A stretch of 11,819 bases of DNA from Pseudomonadota bacterium (GCA_021783855.1 JAJXTL010000086.1:1-11819); one strand, 5' to 3'; numbered from the stretch's first letter, positions 1 through 9,087 are shown. The notes: generated by a model from the sequence alone, not told the origin. A program made the numbers and translations.

Positions 1-1050
1 TGGGAGCTCGGAGACGATTTTCCGAGCTATATCCAACTGGAGAAGTTAGCGTATCAGATTTATAAGCGTCCATTAGCCGTTTTCTTTTTGCCTGCTCCAC
101 CAGAAGAAGTTACACCAGTGCGTGAATTCAGAACGTTACCAACAGAGGATTTACTAACGCTTGCAGTTAACACTCATACGCATCTGCGCAGTGCTCACGC
201 TTTTCAACTTGCATTGAGGGAATTGTTCGGCGCTCGTAATCCGAGCGAACATTGTATTTGGCGTGATTTATCCTTGTCTCGTAGCGCTTCGATTGCGGAA
301 CAAGCATCCATGATTCGTTGCTATCTTGGTGTTTCTATTGAAGAGCAAGTTAGCTGGAAAGATGAAGATCACGGACTGAAAAAGTGGAGAAAAGCGATAG
401 AGGAAAAGGGTGTCTTTATCTTCAAAGAGTCTTTTGAGCAAAAGGATATTTCAGGTTTTTGTCTTGTTGATGAGCAATTTCCTATTGTCTATTTGAATAA
501 CAGCACAACCAAAACAAGACAGATTTTTAGCTTGCTCCATGAACTTGCACACCTATTATTCCACGTTAACGGCCTAAGCAAATTTGATCAACGATATGTT
601 GAACATTTGCCGAATCAAGAAAAACAGATGGAGCGGTTTTGTAATGCGATTGCAGCAGAGGTGTTGATTCCTTTGTCTGATTTTGAAATGCAGGCCAAAT
701 CATTTCCCGTAAACGTCGAGAGAGCAACGGAACAGCACTTTTCAGAACTTGCCTCTCGATATGGTGTAAGTCGTGAAGCTATATTGCGCCGCTTTTTGGA
801 CCAAGGTCGCATAACTGATGTTTTCTATAGGCAAAAGGCAGAAACATGGGCTGCGCAACAGAAAAAGGGAAGTGGCGGTAATTGGTATGCCTCACAAAAC
901 GTCTATCTCAGTGATCGCTTCGCAAAGGAAGTTGTAAGTCGCCATTACAAAAACCAACTTAGTGTTGAGCAGGCATCAGATTTGCTTGGAATTAAGCCTA
1001 AACTTTTTGCGGGACTAGAGCAACGTATTCTTCAAAGTGCATCCGTATGA
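1..1050 (+). CDS. XRE/ImmA-IrrE family metallo-endopeptidase, 5' truncated by window
   Basis: The reading frame is open from base 1, so the gene begins upstream; 349 codons are visible. The TTG at 88 is internal, because the residues before it (WELGDDFP, then QLEKLAYQIYKRPLAVFFLP) are the usual linker between an N-terminal Cro/CI helix-turn-helix and the peptidase in COG2856 proteins. The helix-turn-helix itself would lie outside the window. The zinc-protease motif HELAH is at 538-552, and a likely third metal ligand is the Glu at 658-660 in the AAEVLIP stretch, as in ImmA/IrrE (DUF955) proteins. Family members act as regulators that can be linked to proteolysis, and COG2856-XRE proteins are predicted antitoxins. 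The stop overlaps the next start as ATGA (1047-1050), which suggests translational coupling with the DUF4411 gene. Base composition is AT-rich compared with rarA, a sign of transfer. The family is sure; the antitoxin role is inferred from family knowledge and pairing. Confidence 0.9.
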   Translation, partial: WELGDDFPSYIQLEKLAYQIYKRPLAVFFLPAPPEEVTPVREFRTLPTEDLLTLAVNTHTHLRSAHAFQLALRELFGARNPSEHCIWRDLSLSRSASIAEQASMIRCYLGVSIEEQVSWKDEDHGLKKWRKAIEEKGVFIFKESFEQKDISGFCLVDEQFPIVYLNNSTTKTRQIFSLLHELAHLLFHVNGLSKFDQRYVEHLPNQEKQMERFCNAIAAEVLIPLSDFEMQAKSFPVNVERATEQHFSELASRYGVSREAILRRFLDQGRITDVFYRQKAETWAAQQKKGSGGNWYASQNVYLSDRFAKEVVSRHYKNQLSVEQASDLLGIKPKLFAGLEQRILQSASV

Positions 1051-1517
1051 TTTACGTATTTGATACCAGTTCAATTCGTTCACTTCAACACTTCTATCCA
1101 AGCGTATTCAGAACTATTTGGGATGGTTTGGACATATTGATTCAGCAGCAACATCTTATTTCTACTCGTGAAGTTTGGAATGAGGTGGAGCGACAAAATA
1201 TAAGCAAGGAAGTGCTCGATTGGGCAAAGCAAAATAAGTCAATTTTTACTATTCCGACTGCCGCTGAACTTCAGTTTGTTGCAACAATTTTTCAGGTAAG
1301 TCATTTTCAAGCATTAATAGGAGAGCAACAGAAACTGAAGGGTATGCCAGTAGCAGATCCTTTTGTTATTGCCTGCGCCAAAATTAGAGGTGGGACAGTT
1401 GTTACGGAAGAGCGTCTCAAGCCTACTGCAGCAAAAATTCCCAACGTGTGTCAACACTTCAATGTCCCCTGCATAGACCTCGAAGGATTCATGCAGCAAC
1501 AAGGTTGGACATTTTGA
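1047..1517 (+). CDS. DUF4411 family PIN-like protein, predicted RNase toxin
   Basis: This is a 156-residue protein starting at the ATG inside the ATGA overlap with the upstream metallopeptidase gene. It opens with MIYVFDTSS, where Asp6 begins a PIN-like acidic site. Further conserved acidic residues are Glu42 and Glu46 in REVWNEVE, Asp104 in VADPFVIACA, and Glu121/Glu122 after VVT. The ADPFVIA block and overall length fit DUF4411. PIN-fold proteins are Mg-dependent ribonucleases, and DUF4411 genes are typically found next to COG2856/XRE genes as predicted type II toxin-antitoxin pairs. No membrane segment or signal peptide is seen, so it should act in the cytoplasm. It appears full length. 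An RNase toxin function is inferred from family and context; its RNA target cannot be read from sequence. Confidence 0.88.
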   Translation: MIYVFDTSSIRSLQHFYPSVFRTIWDGLDILIQQQHLISTREVWNEVERQNISKEVLDWAKQNKSIFTIPTAAELQFVATIFQVSHFQALIGEQQKLKGMPVADPFVIACAKIRGGTVVTEERLKPTAAKIPNVCQHFNVPCIDLEGFMQQQGWTF

Positions 1518-1521
1518 TGAG

Positions 1522-1536
1522 CCCCCCCCAAAAAAA
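1522..1536. repeat. C8A7 homopolymer pair
   Basis: Eight C residues are followed directly by seven A residues, five bases after the DUF4411 stop. Runs like this are prone to slippage during replication or sequencing. The tract lies in the probable spacer before the KilA-N remnant, so a length change would only alter an N-terminal extension that I do not consider coding. Confidence 0.8.
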
Positions 1537-1627
1537 CTACTACTGGCGAGCTAGCCTGCGGCGAGTTCCTGCGCTACCAGAACGAGGTCGCGAAACATGT
1601 ATTCAGGTGCAGATGGAAGGAATGCCA

Positions 1628-1912
1628 ATGAAAAATCGCACCATCACAGTTAAAGGTGCAGAGGTCACCATCGCGACCCGCTTTGGGCAGGATTACATCT
1701 CCTTGACGGATATGTTAAAGGCCAAGGACGGCGATTTTTATATTTCGGATTGGTTGCGCAACAGAAACACGGTTAAGTTTATGGGAATCCGGGAGCAGTT
1801 GTACAACCCTTCTTTTAAACCCATCGAATTCGAAGGGTTTAGAAATCAGGCGGGGCTGGGTAATGAATCGGTCAAAAAACTGAGCGCGGTAGCAGGGAAA
1901 AGCAATGTCTGA
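1628..1912 (+). pseudogene. KilA-N domain protein remnant, C-terminally truncated
   Basis: This 94-codon frame begins MKNRTITVKGAEVTIATRF and contains the KilA-N core (ISLTDMLKAKDGDFYISDWL, RNRNTVKF, EFEGFRNQAGL). KilA-N is a DNA-binding domain common in phage and other mobile DNA. Full-length relatives continue past the QAGL region with a further conserved block (typically SKAGRYGGTYAHKDIA-like) that is absent here. Instead the frame runs into an unrelated tail (GNESVKKLSAVAGKSNV) and stops at 1910-1912. The ATG at 1628 is preferred because GGAAGG lies at 1615-1620, about 7 bases upstream; in-frame ATGs at 1517, 1613 and 1622 would add unrelated residues. The stop lies inside rarA (start 1905). 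I read it as a relic of mobile DNA broken near 1855. A short functional DNA-binding protein cannot be excluded. Confidence 0.75.
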
Positions 1913-3245
1913 TCTATTCGCCGCCGCGCAACCTGACGCCCCGCTGGCCGAGCGGCTGCGCCCCAAACACATCGACGAGGTGATCGGCCAGTCGCATCTG
2001 CTGGGCGAGGGGCGGCCGCTGCGGCTGGCGTTTCAGTCCGGCAAGCTCCATTCGATGATTTTGTGGGGGCCGCCGGGTGTGGGCAAGACCACGCTGGCGC
2101 GGCTGATGGCCTCCGCCTTCGACGCGGAATTCATGCCGCTGTCCGCCGTGCTGTCCGGTGTGAAGGACATACGCGAGGCGATTTCGCAGGCGCAGCAGGT
2201 GTTGCAGCAAAACGGCCGCCACACCATTTTGTTTGTAGACGAAGTGCACCGCTTCAACAAGTCGCAACAGGACGCGTTTCTGCCTTTCGTGGAGCAGGGT
2301 CTGGTGACCTTTATCGGTGCGACCACCGAAAATCCTTCCTTCGAGGTGAACAATGCGCTGCTGTCGCGCGCTCAGGTTTATGTGCTGCACGCGCTGTCGG
2401 AAGAGGAATTAGGACAGCTGTTCGAGCGCGCAAGGAAAACAATCTTCATCGTTCACCCTTCGACAGGCTCAGGGCGGACGGAAATTTTAGAATTTACCGA
2501 TGAGGCTCGCGACCGCATCATCGGTTACGCCGATGGCGATGCGCGCCGCTTGCTCAACGTGCTGGAACAGTTGCAGACCGCTGCACAAACAGCGGGCATC
2601 AGCCAAATCGACAGCGCTTTTCTCGACAACACGCTGGCGCAGAACCTGCGCCGTTTCGACAAGGGCGGCGAGGCGTTCTACGACCAGATTTCCGCGCTGC
2701 ACAAATCGGTAAGAGGCTCCAACCCGGATGCGGCGTTGTACTGGCTGGTGCGCATGCTGGACGGCGGCGCGGATGCGCGTTATCTGGCAAGACGCATCGT
2801 GCGCATGGCCTGGGAAGACATAGGGCTGGCCGACCCGCGCGCGATTCAACTGGCCAACGATGCGGCGCAAACCTACGAACGTCTGGGTTCACCGGAAGGC
2901 GAGCTGGCTTTGGCGCAGGCCGTGATCTACCTTGCCTGTGCGCCCAAGTCGAACGCGGGTTATGCGGCGTATAACGCGGCGCGTGCGTTTGTGGCTCAAG
3001 ATAGTTCGCGCGAGGTGCCGCTGCACTTGCGCAATGCGCCGACCAAACTGATGAAGCAACTCGATTACGGTCGCGACTACCGTTATGCGCACAACGAAGC
3101 GGGCGGCTATGCGGCGGGCGAGAATTATTTTCCGGACGGCATGCCGGAGGTCAGTTTTTATCAGCCCACCGATCGCGGACTGGAAGGCAAGATAGCCGAG
3201 AAGCTGGCTCGCCTGCGGGAGCTTGACGCTCAAGCTAAAAAATAA
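1905..3245 (+). CDS. rarA: replication-associated recombination protein A (RarA/MgsA), AAA+ ATPase
   Basis: This is a 446-residue protein of the RarA/Mgs1/WRNIP1 family, an ATP-driven clamp-loader relative that acts on replication forks and single-stranded DNA gaps in the cytoplasm. Visible motifs are the N-terminal RLRPKHIDEVIGQ block (17-29), Walker A GPPGVGKT (55-62), Walker B ILFVDE (108-113) followed by VHRFNKSQQD, sensor 1 GATTENPS (138-145), the arginine-finger region SRAQ (154-157), and sensor 2 GDARRLLN (211-218). The C-terminal half has RMAWEDIGLADP and the RNAPTKLMK block typical of the tetramerisation domain. Length is normal for the family apart from a roughly 10-residue insertion (VHPSTGSGRTE, 183-193) in the lid region, discussed separately. 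The start is the ATG at 1905 with AGGGA upstream; it overlaps the stop of the KilA-N remnant. The next gene follows after 5 bp. The rarA-serS neighbourhood is ancestral in many Proteobacteria. Confidence 0.97.
   Translation: MSDLFAAAQPDAPLAERLRPKHIDEVIGQSHLLGEGRPLRLAFQSGKLHSMILWGPPGVGKTTLARLMASAFDAEFMPLSAVLSGVKDIREAISQAQQVLQQNGRHTILFVDEVHRFNKSQQDAFLPFVEQGLVTFIGATTENPSFEVNNALLSRAQVYVLHALSEEELGQLFERARKTIFIVHPSTGSGRTEILEFTDEARDRIIGYADGDARRLLNVLEQLQTAAQTAGISQIDSAFLDNTLAQNLRRFDKGGEAFYDQISALHKSVRGSNPDAALYWLVRMLDGGADARYLARRIVRMAWEDIGLADPRAIQLANDAAQTYERLGSPEGELALAQAVIYLACAPKSNAGYAAYNAARAFVAQDSSREVPLHLRNAPTKLMKQLDYGRDYRYAHNEAGGYAAGENYFPDGMPEVSFYQPTDRGLEGKIAEKLARLRELDAQAKK
2450..2481. repeat. palindromic dispersed-type repeat inserted in frame in rarA
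   Basis: The stretch contains CCTTCGACAGGCTCAGGGC, which closely resembles a short palindromic repeat I recall as scattered through many proteobacterial genomes (core CTTCGACAGGCTCAGGGCGAACGG). The arms GTTCACCCT (2451-2459) and AGGGCGGAC (about 2471-2479) pair with one mismatch and one G-T wobble. It adds VHPSTGSGRTE to RarA without a frameshift. Homologous RarA proteins, as I recall them, pass directly from the QLFERAR-type helix to the EFTDEARDRI-type helix. Identity with a genome-wide repeat cannot be confirmed here because only one copy is visible. Confidence 0.7.
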
Positions 3246-3250
3246 ACCGC

Positions 3251-4828
3251 ATGCTGTTTAATTCCTATATCTTCATCTTTGCTTTTTTGCCGGTAGCACT
3301 GCTGGTTTTTTATCGGCTGGGCAGAATCAGCCGCCGCCTCGCAGCGCTCTGGCTGGTCGCGGCCTCACTGTTCTTCTACGGCTGGTGGAATCCTCGCTTT
3401 GTCGGTCTGTTGATGGCGTCCGTGACATTCAACTACGCGGCGGGCTATCTGATGGGCTATCGCTTGCAGCGCGGCAAGGCGGCTGGACTGCTGCTGGCAG
3501 GCTCAATAACTGCAAATCTCGCGCTGCTGAGCTATTTCAAGTATGCCAACTTTTTTGTCGCCAATTTCAACGCACTGTTCGGTTTCAAGCTGCCGATAGG
3601 CGAGTTTTTCCTGCCGCTGGGCATCTCGTTTTTTACCTTCACGCAGATTGCATACCTGGTGGATACCTGGCGCGGCAAGGTGCGTGAATATGATTTCATA
3701 CACTATCTACTGTTTGTGACCTATTTCCCCCACCTGATCGCAGGGCCGGTATTGCATCACGCGCAGATGATGCCGCAGTTCGCCCGCCCGACAACCTATC
3801 GGGTGCACTGGGAAAATATCGCGCTGGGCGTGAGCATCTTTGTGGTGGGACTTGCCAAGAAGGTGCTGCTGGCCGATTCACTGTCCGCGTTTTCCTCTCC
3901 GGTGTTCGATATTGCAAGGGAGGGCGGGCAGCCGATGTTCTTCGAGGCGTGGATAGGCGCACTTTCCTATACGCTGCAACTGTACTTTGATTTTTCAGCC
4001 TATTCCGACATGGCGATCGGCCTGTCCCTGATGTTCAACGTGCGTCTGCCGCAAAATTTCAACTCTCCCTACAAATCCACCAGCATCATCGAGTTCTGGC
4101 GGCGCTGGCACATGACCCTGTCGGCTTTTCTGCGGGACTATCTGTACATTGCGCTGGGTGGAAACCGCCGTGGCACGGTGCGGCGCTATGCGAATCTGAT
4201 GGCGACCATGCTGCTTGGCGGTTTGTGGCACGGCGCGGGCTGGACCTTCGTGATGTGGGGCGGCTTGCACGGTTTTTATCTGCTGATCAATCATGCGTGG
4301 CGTGCATTTAAGGCGCTCATGGGATGGGGCGCTGGTGGCGTACTCTCGCGTTTCTCCGCGGGGGGGCTTACATTTTTGTCGGTAGTGGTGGCATGGGTGT
4401 TTTTCAGGGCGGAAAGTTTTACCGCTGCGCTGTCCATCCTGACCGGCATGTCGGGGGCGCGCGGCATTTCGCTGTCCGACTCGGTGGGTACGCATCTTGG
4501 GGCATACGCGCAGAAGCTGGAGCAGTTCAATGTGATGTTCAGCGGGCTGGCGCCGTTATCCAGAATCAATCCGGACAAGGCCATGATCCTGATCGTGCTG
4601 GGGTTGGCAATCGTATGGTTTCTACCGAACGTGGCGCAGATGACGCAGCGTTACCGGCCGACCTGGGAGAGTTTGCAGGTTGCAAAATTCGATGAACCGG
4701 GCGGCTGGCTGATGAAGTTGCTGTCCTGGCGCCCCGGTTTCTTGCAGGCTATGGTGCTGGGCATGCTGTTTGCCTGGTCGGTATTTTCGCTGACGCAGAT
4801 CAGCGAGTTTCTGTATTTTCAGTTCTGA
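3251..4828 (+). CDS. MBOAT family membrane-bound O-acyltransferase (AlgI/DltB-like)
   Basis: This 525-residue polytopic membrane protein is of the AlgI/DltB branch of MBOAT enzymes, which pass acyl groups (usually acetyl) across the inner membrane onto extracytoplasmic polysaccharide or other envelope polymers. The N-terminus MLFNSYIFIFAFLPVALLVF is the typical first helix, followed by SLFFYGWWNPRF. Further family blocks are FFLPLGISFFTFTQIAYLVD, the FPHLIAGPVLHHAQMMPQF segment, DFSAYSDMAIGLSLMFN, NFNSPYKSTSIIEFWRRWH, and GLWHGAGWTF with His327, followed by a second His at 340 in WGGLHG. These histidines are the expected active-site residues. It starts 5 bp after rarA with no strong Shine-Dalgarno sequence, so translation may be coupled. 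The SGNH-like gene follows after 2 bp, a common pairing in polysaccharide O-acetylation loci. The acceptor polymer is unknown, since no biosynthesis cluster is visible. The acyltransferase call is firm; an algI name is not justified. Confidence 0.93.
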   Translation: MLFNSYIFIFAFLPVALLVFYRLGRISRRLAALWLVAASLFFYGWWNPRFVGLLMASVTFNYAAGYLMGYRLQRGKAAGLLLAGSITANLALLSYFKYANFFVANFNALFGFKLPIGEFFLPLGISFFTFTQIAYLVDTWRGKVREYDFIHYLLFVTYFPHLIAGPVLHHAQMMPQFARPTTYRVHWENIALGVSIFVVGLAKKVLLADSLSAFSSPVFDIAREGGQPMFFEAWIGALSYTLQLYFDFSAYSDMAIGLSLMFNVRLPQNFNSPYKSTSIIEFWRRWHMTLSAFLRDYLYIALGGNRRGTVRRYANLMATMLLGGLWHGAGWTFVMWGGLHGFYLLINHAWRAFKALMGWGAGGVLSRFSAGGLTFLSVVVAWVFFRAESFTAALSILTGMSGARGISLSDSVGTHLGAYAQKLEQFNVMFSGLAPLSRINPDKAMILIVLGLAIVWFLPNVAQMTQRYRPTWESLQVAKFDEPGGWLMKLLSWRPGFLQAMVLGMLFAWSVFSLTQISEFLYFQF

Positions 4829-4830
4829 CT

Positions 4831-6039
4831 ATGCGCCGTTACCTTATTTATCTTTTTCTTGCTGCGGTCTGCACGGCGCTGAGTCTGGCTGCGATCAACT
4901 GGACGGCAGATCCCTATGCCATTTTTCAGACGCATGGCCTGTTGGAAAAAGGCGAAATAAAGCCGCTGCTGACTCTGAATGAGCGCGTGTTCAAAACCGT
5001 GCGGCTGGCACGTGAAAAACTCGACGTGATCGTGCTGGGAACGTCCCGTGCCGATATCGGCATTGATCCCGCACACCTTGCGGTCGGGGGGCTGCGCTCA
5101 GCTAATCTGGCCACCTTCGATCAGCCTGTCAATGAGACGCTGCGCCTTTTTGAGCTGGCATCCAGTCAGCGCGATCTGAAATCGGTCGTGATCGGACTGG
5201 ATTTTTTCACATTTAACGCACTGCGCCCGATGCCTTCCGATTTTGTCACGGACAATTTTTCGGTTACACGACCGTTCCAATTGGCATTTTCCGTGACTAC
5301 CAGTCTGGATAGCTGGAAACACCATAAACAGAAAACGCCGCAGCCCGGAGACTGCTGCTACAGCAACGGCGCAAGGCTGCCATCGCCCTCCCCGGCGGGG
5401 CACTATCGCAGCAATTTCATGAACAGCGAAAAAATGTATCTGCAATCGAAATATTTACCCGCGCCGACATGCAGCTATGCTTTTTCGGCGCCAAGACAGC
5501 CTCCCACCTTGCAGGATATGCGCAGCATCATTGCACTGGCGTACGCAAGGCACATTGCACTCAAACTGTTTATTTCTCCTTCGCATGCGCGTCAGTGGGA
5601 GGTGATAGCCACTGCGGGGTTGATGGCGAAATGGGAAGCATGGAAGCGCGAGCTGGTGCAAATCAACACCGAGGAGGCTTTGCGAGCCCATCGCGCGCCA
5701 TTCCCCTTGTGGGATTTCAGCGGTTATAACGAAATCAGCACCGAGGCAGTTCCGCTGGATGGCGACATGAAGAGCACGATGCGCTGGTACTCCGATTCGT
5801 CTCACTACACGCCGGCGTTGGGAAATCTGCTGCTGGACAGGATGTCCGGCGCAGCCGTTGAAGAGCTGCCGGACGATTTCGGTGTTTTGCTGACGCCCGA
5901 TACGCTGGAAAATCAACTTGCGGCGATCAGGAAGGGGCACGTGGCCTACCGTGCTACGCATCAGGCTGATGAGGCAGAGATAGCACAGATGGCGATGGAG
6001 GCTGCGCGGCGCAGATATTGCGCGGGTGAATCAAGATAA
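4831..6039 (+). CDS. membrane-anchored SGNH-like protein, putative MBOAT partner
   Basis: This is a 402-residue protein with a hydrophobic N-terminal segment (about residues 4-22, MRRYLIYLFLAAVCTALSL) that should anchor it to the inner membrane with the rest in the periplasm. The motif DVIVLGTSRADIGIDP (65-80) has the GTS-type serine (Ser72) seen at the nucleophile position in SGNH hydrolases and AlgX/AlgJ-like acetyltransferases. Near the C-terminus SDSSHY supplies a DxxH pair (Asp322, His325) that would complete a Ser-His-Asp triad. It follows the MBOAT gene after 2 bp, so the two are probably made together. In known systems an MBOAT protein moves the acyl group across the membrane and an SGNH partner transfers it to the sugar. 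That role is inference for this protein. The region of residues 165-192, rich in Pro, Gly and Ser, looks like a loop. I do not recognise a named gene. A shadow frame inside it is not coding. Confidence 0.75.
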   Translation: MRRYLIYLFLAAVCTALSLAAINWTADPYAIFQTHGLLEKGEIKPLLTLNERVFKTVRLAREKLDVIVLGTSRADIGIDPAHLAVGGLRSANLATFDQPVNETLRLFELASSQRDLKSVVIGLDFFTFNALRPMPSDFVTDNFSVTRPFQLAFSVTTSLDSWKHHKQKTPQPGDCCYSNGARLPSPSPAGHYRSNFMNSEKMYLQSKYLPAPTCSYAFSAPRQPPTLQDMRSIIALAYARHIALKLFISPSHARQWEVIATAGLMAKWEAWKRELVQINTEEALRAHRAPFPLWDFSGYNEISTEAVPLDGDMKSTMRWYSDSSHYTPALGNLLLDRMSGAAVEELPDDFGVLLTPDTLENQLAAIRKGHVAYRATHQADEAEIAQMAMEAARRRYCAGESR

Positions 6040-6040
6040 T

Positions 6041-7416
<1,376 letters not shown>

Positions 7417-7442
7417 TTGCAGGTCGGGATAAATTCCGACTG

Positions 7443-8912
7443 TCAGCGGGTCAGCGAATAGGAAGATTCTGCAAGATCGCTGGCGGTTTTTGGTTTTGCG
7501 TGCAGGGAAAAAGCGGGATTGTCGCGCGTGCTGACCAACTGGTAATTGTGTGGCGTGCTGTTGGGTGTTTCTCCGGTCAGCCTCGACAGTATGTCGTAAT
7601 AGGCGCGGATGTTTTCGACGAAAACCACCGCTTCGCCACCCCGTGCATAGCCATGTCTCAGTTTTTCAAAATACTGCGGGTTGTTCAGGGCCGGCAGCCA
7701 CCTTTTTACCTCCAGCCATGCGTCGGCATTACCGCCCTGTCGTTGCGTCAGGACGCGTGCATCCTCAAGATGACCCTGCCCCTGATTGTAGGCGGACAGT
7801 GCCAGCCAGGTTAGCTCGGGTTCTTCGATGTGAGGTGGAAGTTGTTGTTTGATCAGCTCCAGATATTTCGCTCCGGCGAAGATGCTCTCGCGCGCATCGA
7901 GGCGGTTCTTCACGTTCATGCGATCAGCCGTCGCTTCAGTCAGCATCATCATGCCACGCACGTTGGTAAAAGAGGTGGCCAGCGGATCCCAGTGCGATTC
8001 CTGGTAGGCGATGGCGGCAATCAGGCGCCAGTCCTCGTTGACAGCCTTGCCCGCTTCTTCGAACATACGGCGAAACTTCGGCAGGGTCTTGCCGGTTTGA
8101 GCGATAAACTCGGCTGCATCCAGCGGAGCCAGTCTGTCGTTGTGACCATAGTAACGATCCAGCAGTTTGTTCAACTCGCCATTTTTTTCTATTTCGGCAA
8201 AAAACCGTTGGGAGGCGGCGATAAGGGCATTATCCGCATTTGCGGGGAAAGCCCAGCCAATTTTGGCGGGTTGGCCTATGTCAAATGCGACAGCCAGATT
8301 CAGGTAATAGTTGTTCATCTGCTCGATCTGCTCGTGGTTGGCCAGGGTGTAATCAAGATCCCCCTGTGCGACTTCCTTGAGCAGATCTTCGACGGTTTGT
8401 TTGGTGCGCGACTCCCATGTCAGTGCGGGTATTTCCTTGCGGAGGGCGATCAGCATTTTTTCGTGATTCGACCCAGCTACCACGGCGATGCGATGACCTA
8501 TAAGGTCGGTTAATTTGTGCGGGGTAGGCTGATCCTGGTTGAACACCACTTGTTCATGTACGGTCTGATACGCGGGGCCGTAAAGCAACTTATTGTCTTT
8601 TTGATCCAGCCTGAAGCCGCTTGCAGAAAAATGCGCCTGGTGTTTGTTGAGCACCGTTTCTACCTGGTCTGCCGGAGCCAGAATTATTTTGAGGGGGACA
8701 TAAAGATAATTGGCAAATTGTAGCGCCAGTTGTTTGGAAAACTCCTCGTCGGACAGTGTGGTGTCCTGTGCAACAACAACGACCAGTTCATCGTCGCGCC
8801 AGGAAGGCAATGTTAATGACAGCGGCTTGTTCAGATGTGTATAGCCGAACAGTAGCAGCGACAGAAAAATGCCGATTTGCAATAGCCTGATCAGAAGGAT
8901 GTGTCTGCGCAT
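7443..8912 (-). CDS. mltF: membrane-bound lytic murein transglycosylase F
   Basis: This enzyme cleaves the MurNAc-GlcNAc bond of peptidoglycan, leaving 1,6-anhydro-MurNAc ends, and acts from the envelope. I chose the ATG at 8912 (MRRHILLIRLLQIGIFLSLLLFGY, 489 residues), because that places a signal or anchor helix at the very N-terminus; an in-frame ATG at 8957 would add 15 residues and start 4 bases from the tRNA gene. Residues of about 42-260 form a periplasmic solute-binding (SBP_bac_3-like) domain (ELVVVVAQDT, GHRIAVVAGSNHEKML). The SLT domain follows, with catalytic Glu305 in AIAYQESHWDPLA, then VRGMMMLTEATA and LSAYNQGQGHLEDA. The order SBP then SLT is diagnostic of MltF. Its C-terminal tail past RAYYDIL is low in conserved features. 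No strong ribosome-binding site is seen for either start. The adjacent PBP gene makes this a cell-wall locus. Confidence 0.93.
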   Translation of the reverse strand: MRRHILLIRLLQIGIFLSLLLFGYTHLNKPLSLTLPSWRDDELVVVVAQDTTLSDEEFSKQLALQFANYLYVPLKIILAPADQVETVLNKHQAHFSASGFRLDQKDNKLLYGPAYQTVHEQVVFNQDQPTPHKLTDLIGHRIAVVAGSNHEKMLIALRKEIPALTWESRTKQTVEDLLKEVAQGDLDYTLANHEQIEQMNNYYLNLAVAFDIGQPAKIGWAFPANADNALIAASQRFFAEIEKNGELNKLLDRYYGHNDRLAPLDAAEFIAQTGKTLPKFRRMFEEAGKAVNEDWRLIAAIAYQESHWDPLATSFTNVRGMMMLTEATADRMNVKNRLDARESIFAGAKYLELIKQQLPPHIEEPELTWLALSAYNQGQGHLEDARVLTQRQGGNADAWLEVKRWLPALNNPQYFEKLRHGYARGGEAVVFVENIRAYYDILSRLTGETPNSTPHNYQLVSTRDNPAFSLHAKPKTASDLAESSYSLTR

Positions 8913-8945
8913 GACAACATTCTGCACGAAATCGCCGGTTACTGG

Positions 8946-8951
8946 TAGAAT
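8946..8951 (+). promoter_or_regulatory. -10 box candidate for tRNA-Ser
   Basis: TAGAAT (5 of 6 matches to TATAAT) sits 9 bases before the tRNA 5' end, which would put transcription start a few bases upstream of the mature end. The best -35 candidate at the right distance, TGCACG (8923-8928), is weak. Confidence 0.45.
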
Positions 8952-8960
8952 TCGCATCCC

Positions 8961-9050
<90 letters not shown>

Positions 9051-9055
9051 AATAC

Positions 9056-9087
9056 AAAACCGTCCTTCATGGGCGGTTTTTTATTTG
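9056..9087 (+). terminator. rho-independent terminator of tRNA-Ser
   Basis: AAAACCGTCC (9056-9065) and GGGCGGTTTT (9071-9080) form a 10-bp stem with one G-U pair and a TTCAT loop. The stem is followed by a T-rich tract (TTTTTTATTT overall). It begins 6 bases after the CCA end. Confidence 0.92.

Noticed and set aside
1545..1630. Short frame reading GELACGEFLRYQNEV and onward, ending in a Cys-rich segment
   Set aside because: Its composition looks more like a real gene than the neighbouring frame, but it is short, lacks a start, and I cannot match it to any family. It may be a relic; not annotated.
1914..2390. Long minus-strand open frame inside rarA
   Set aside because: It is rich in Arg, His and Gln with no family resemblance, and lies wholly opposite a well-conserved AAA+ gene; GC-rich codon use on the real strand explains it.
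7423..7440. GTCGG/CCGAC hairpin between the serS and mltF stops
   Set aside because: The stem is only 5 bp and lacks a T-run on either strand, so it is not supported as a terminator.
8913..8957. Alternative upstream start of mltF at 8957
   Set aside because: It would put 15 polar residues before the signal helix and begin 4 bases from the tRNA gene; no ribosome-binding site favours it.
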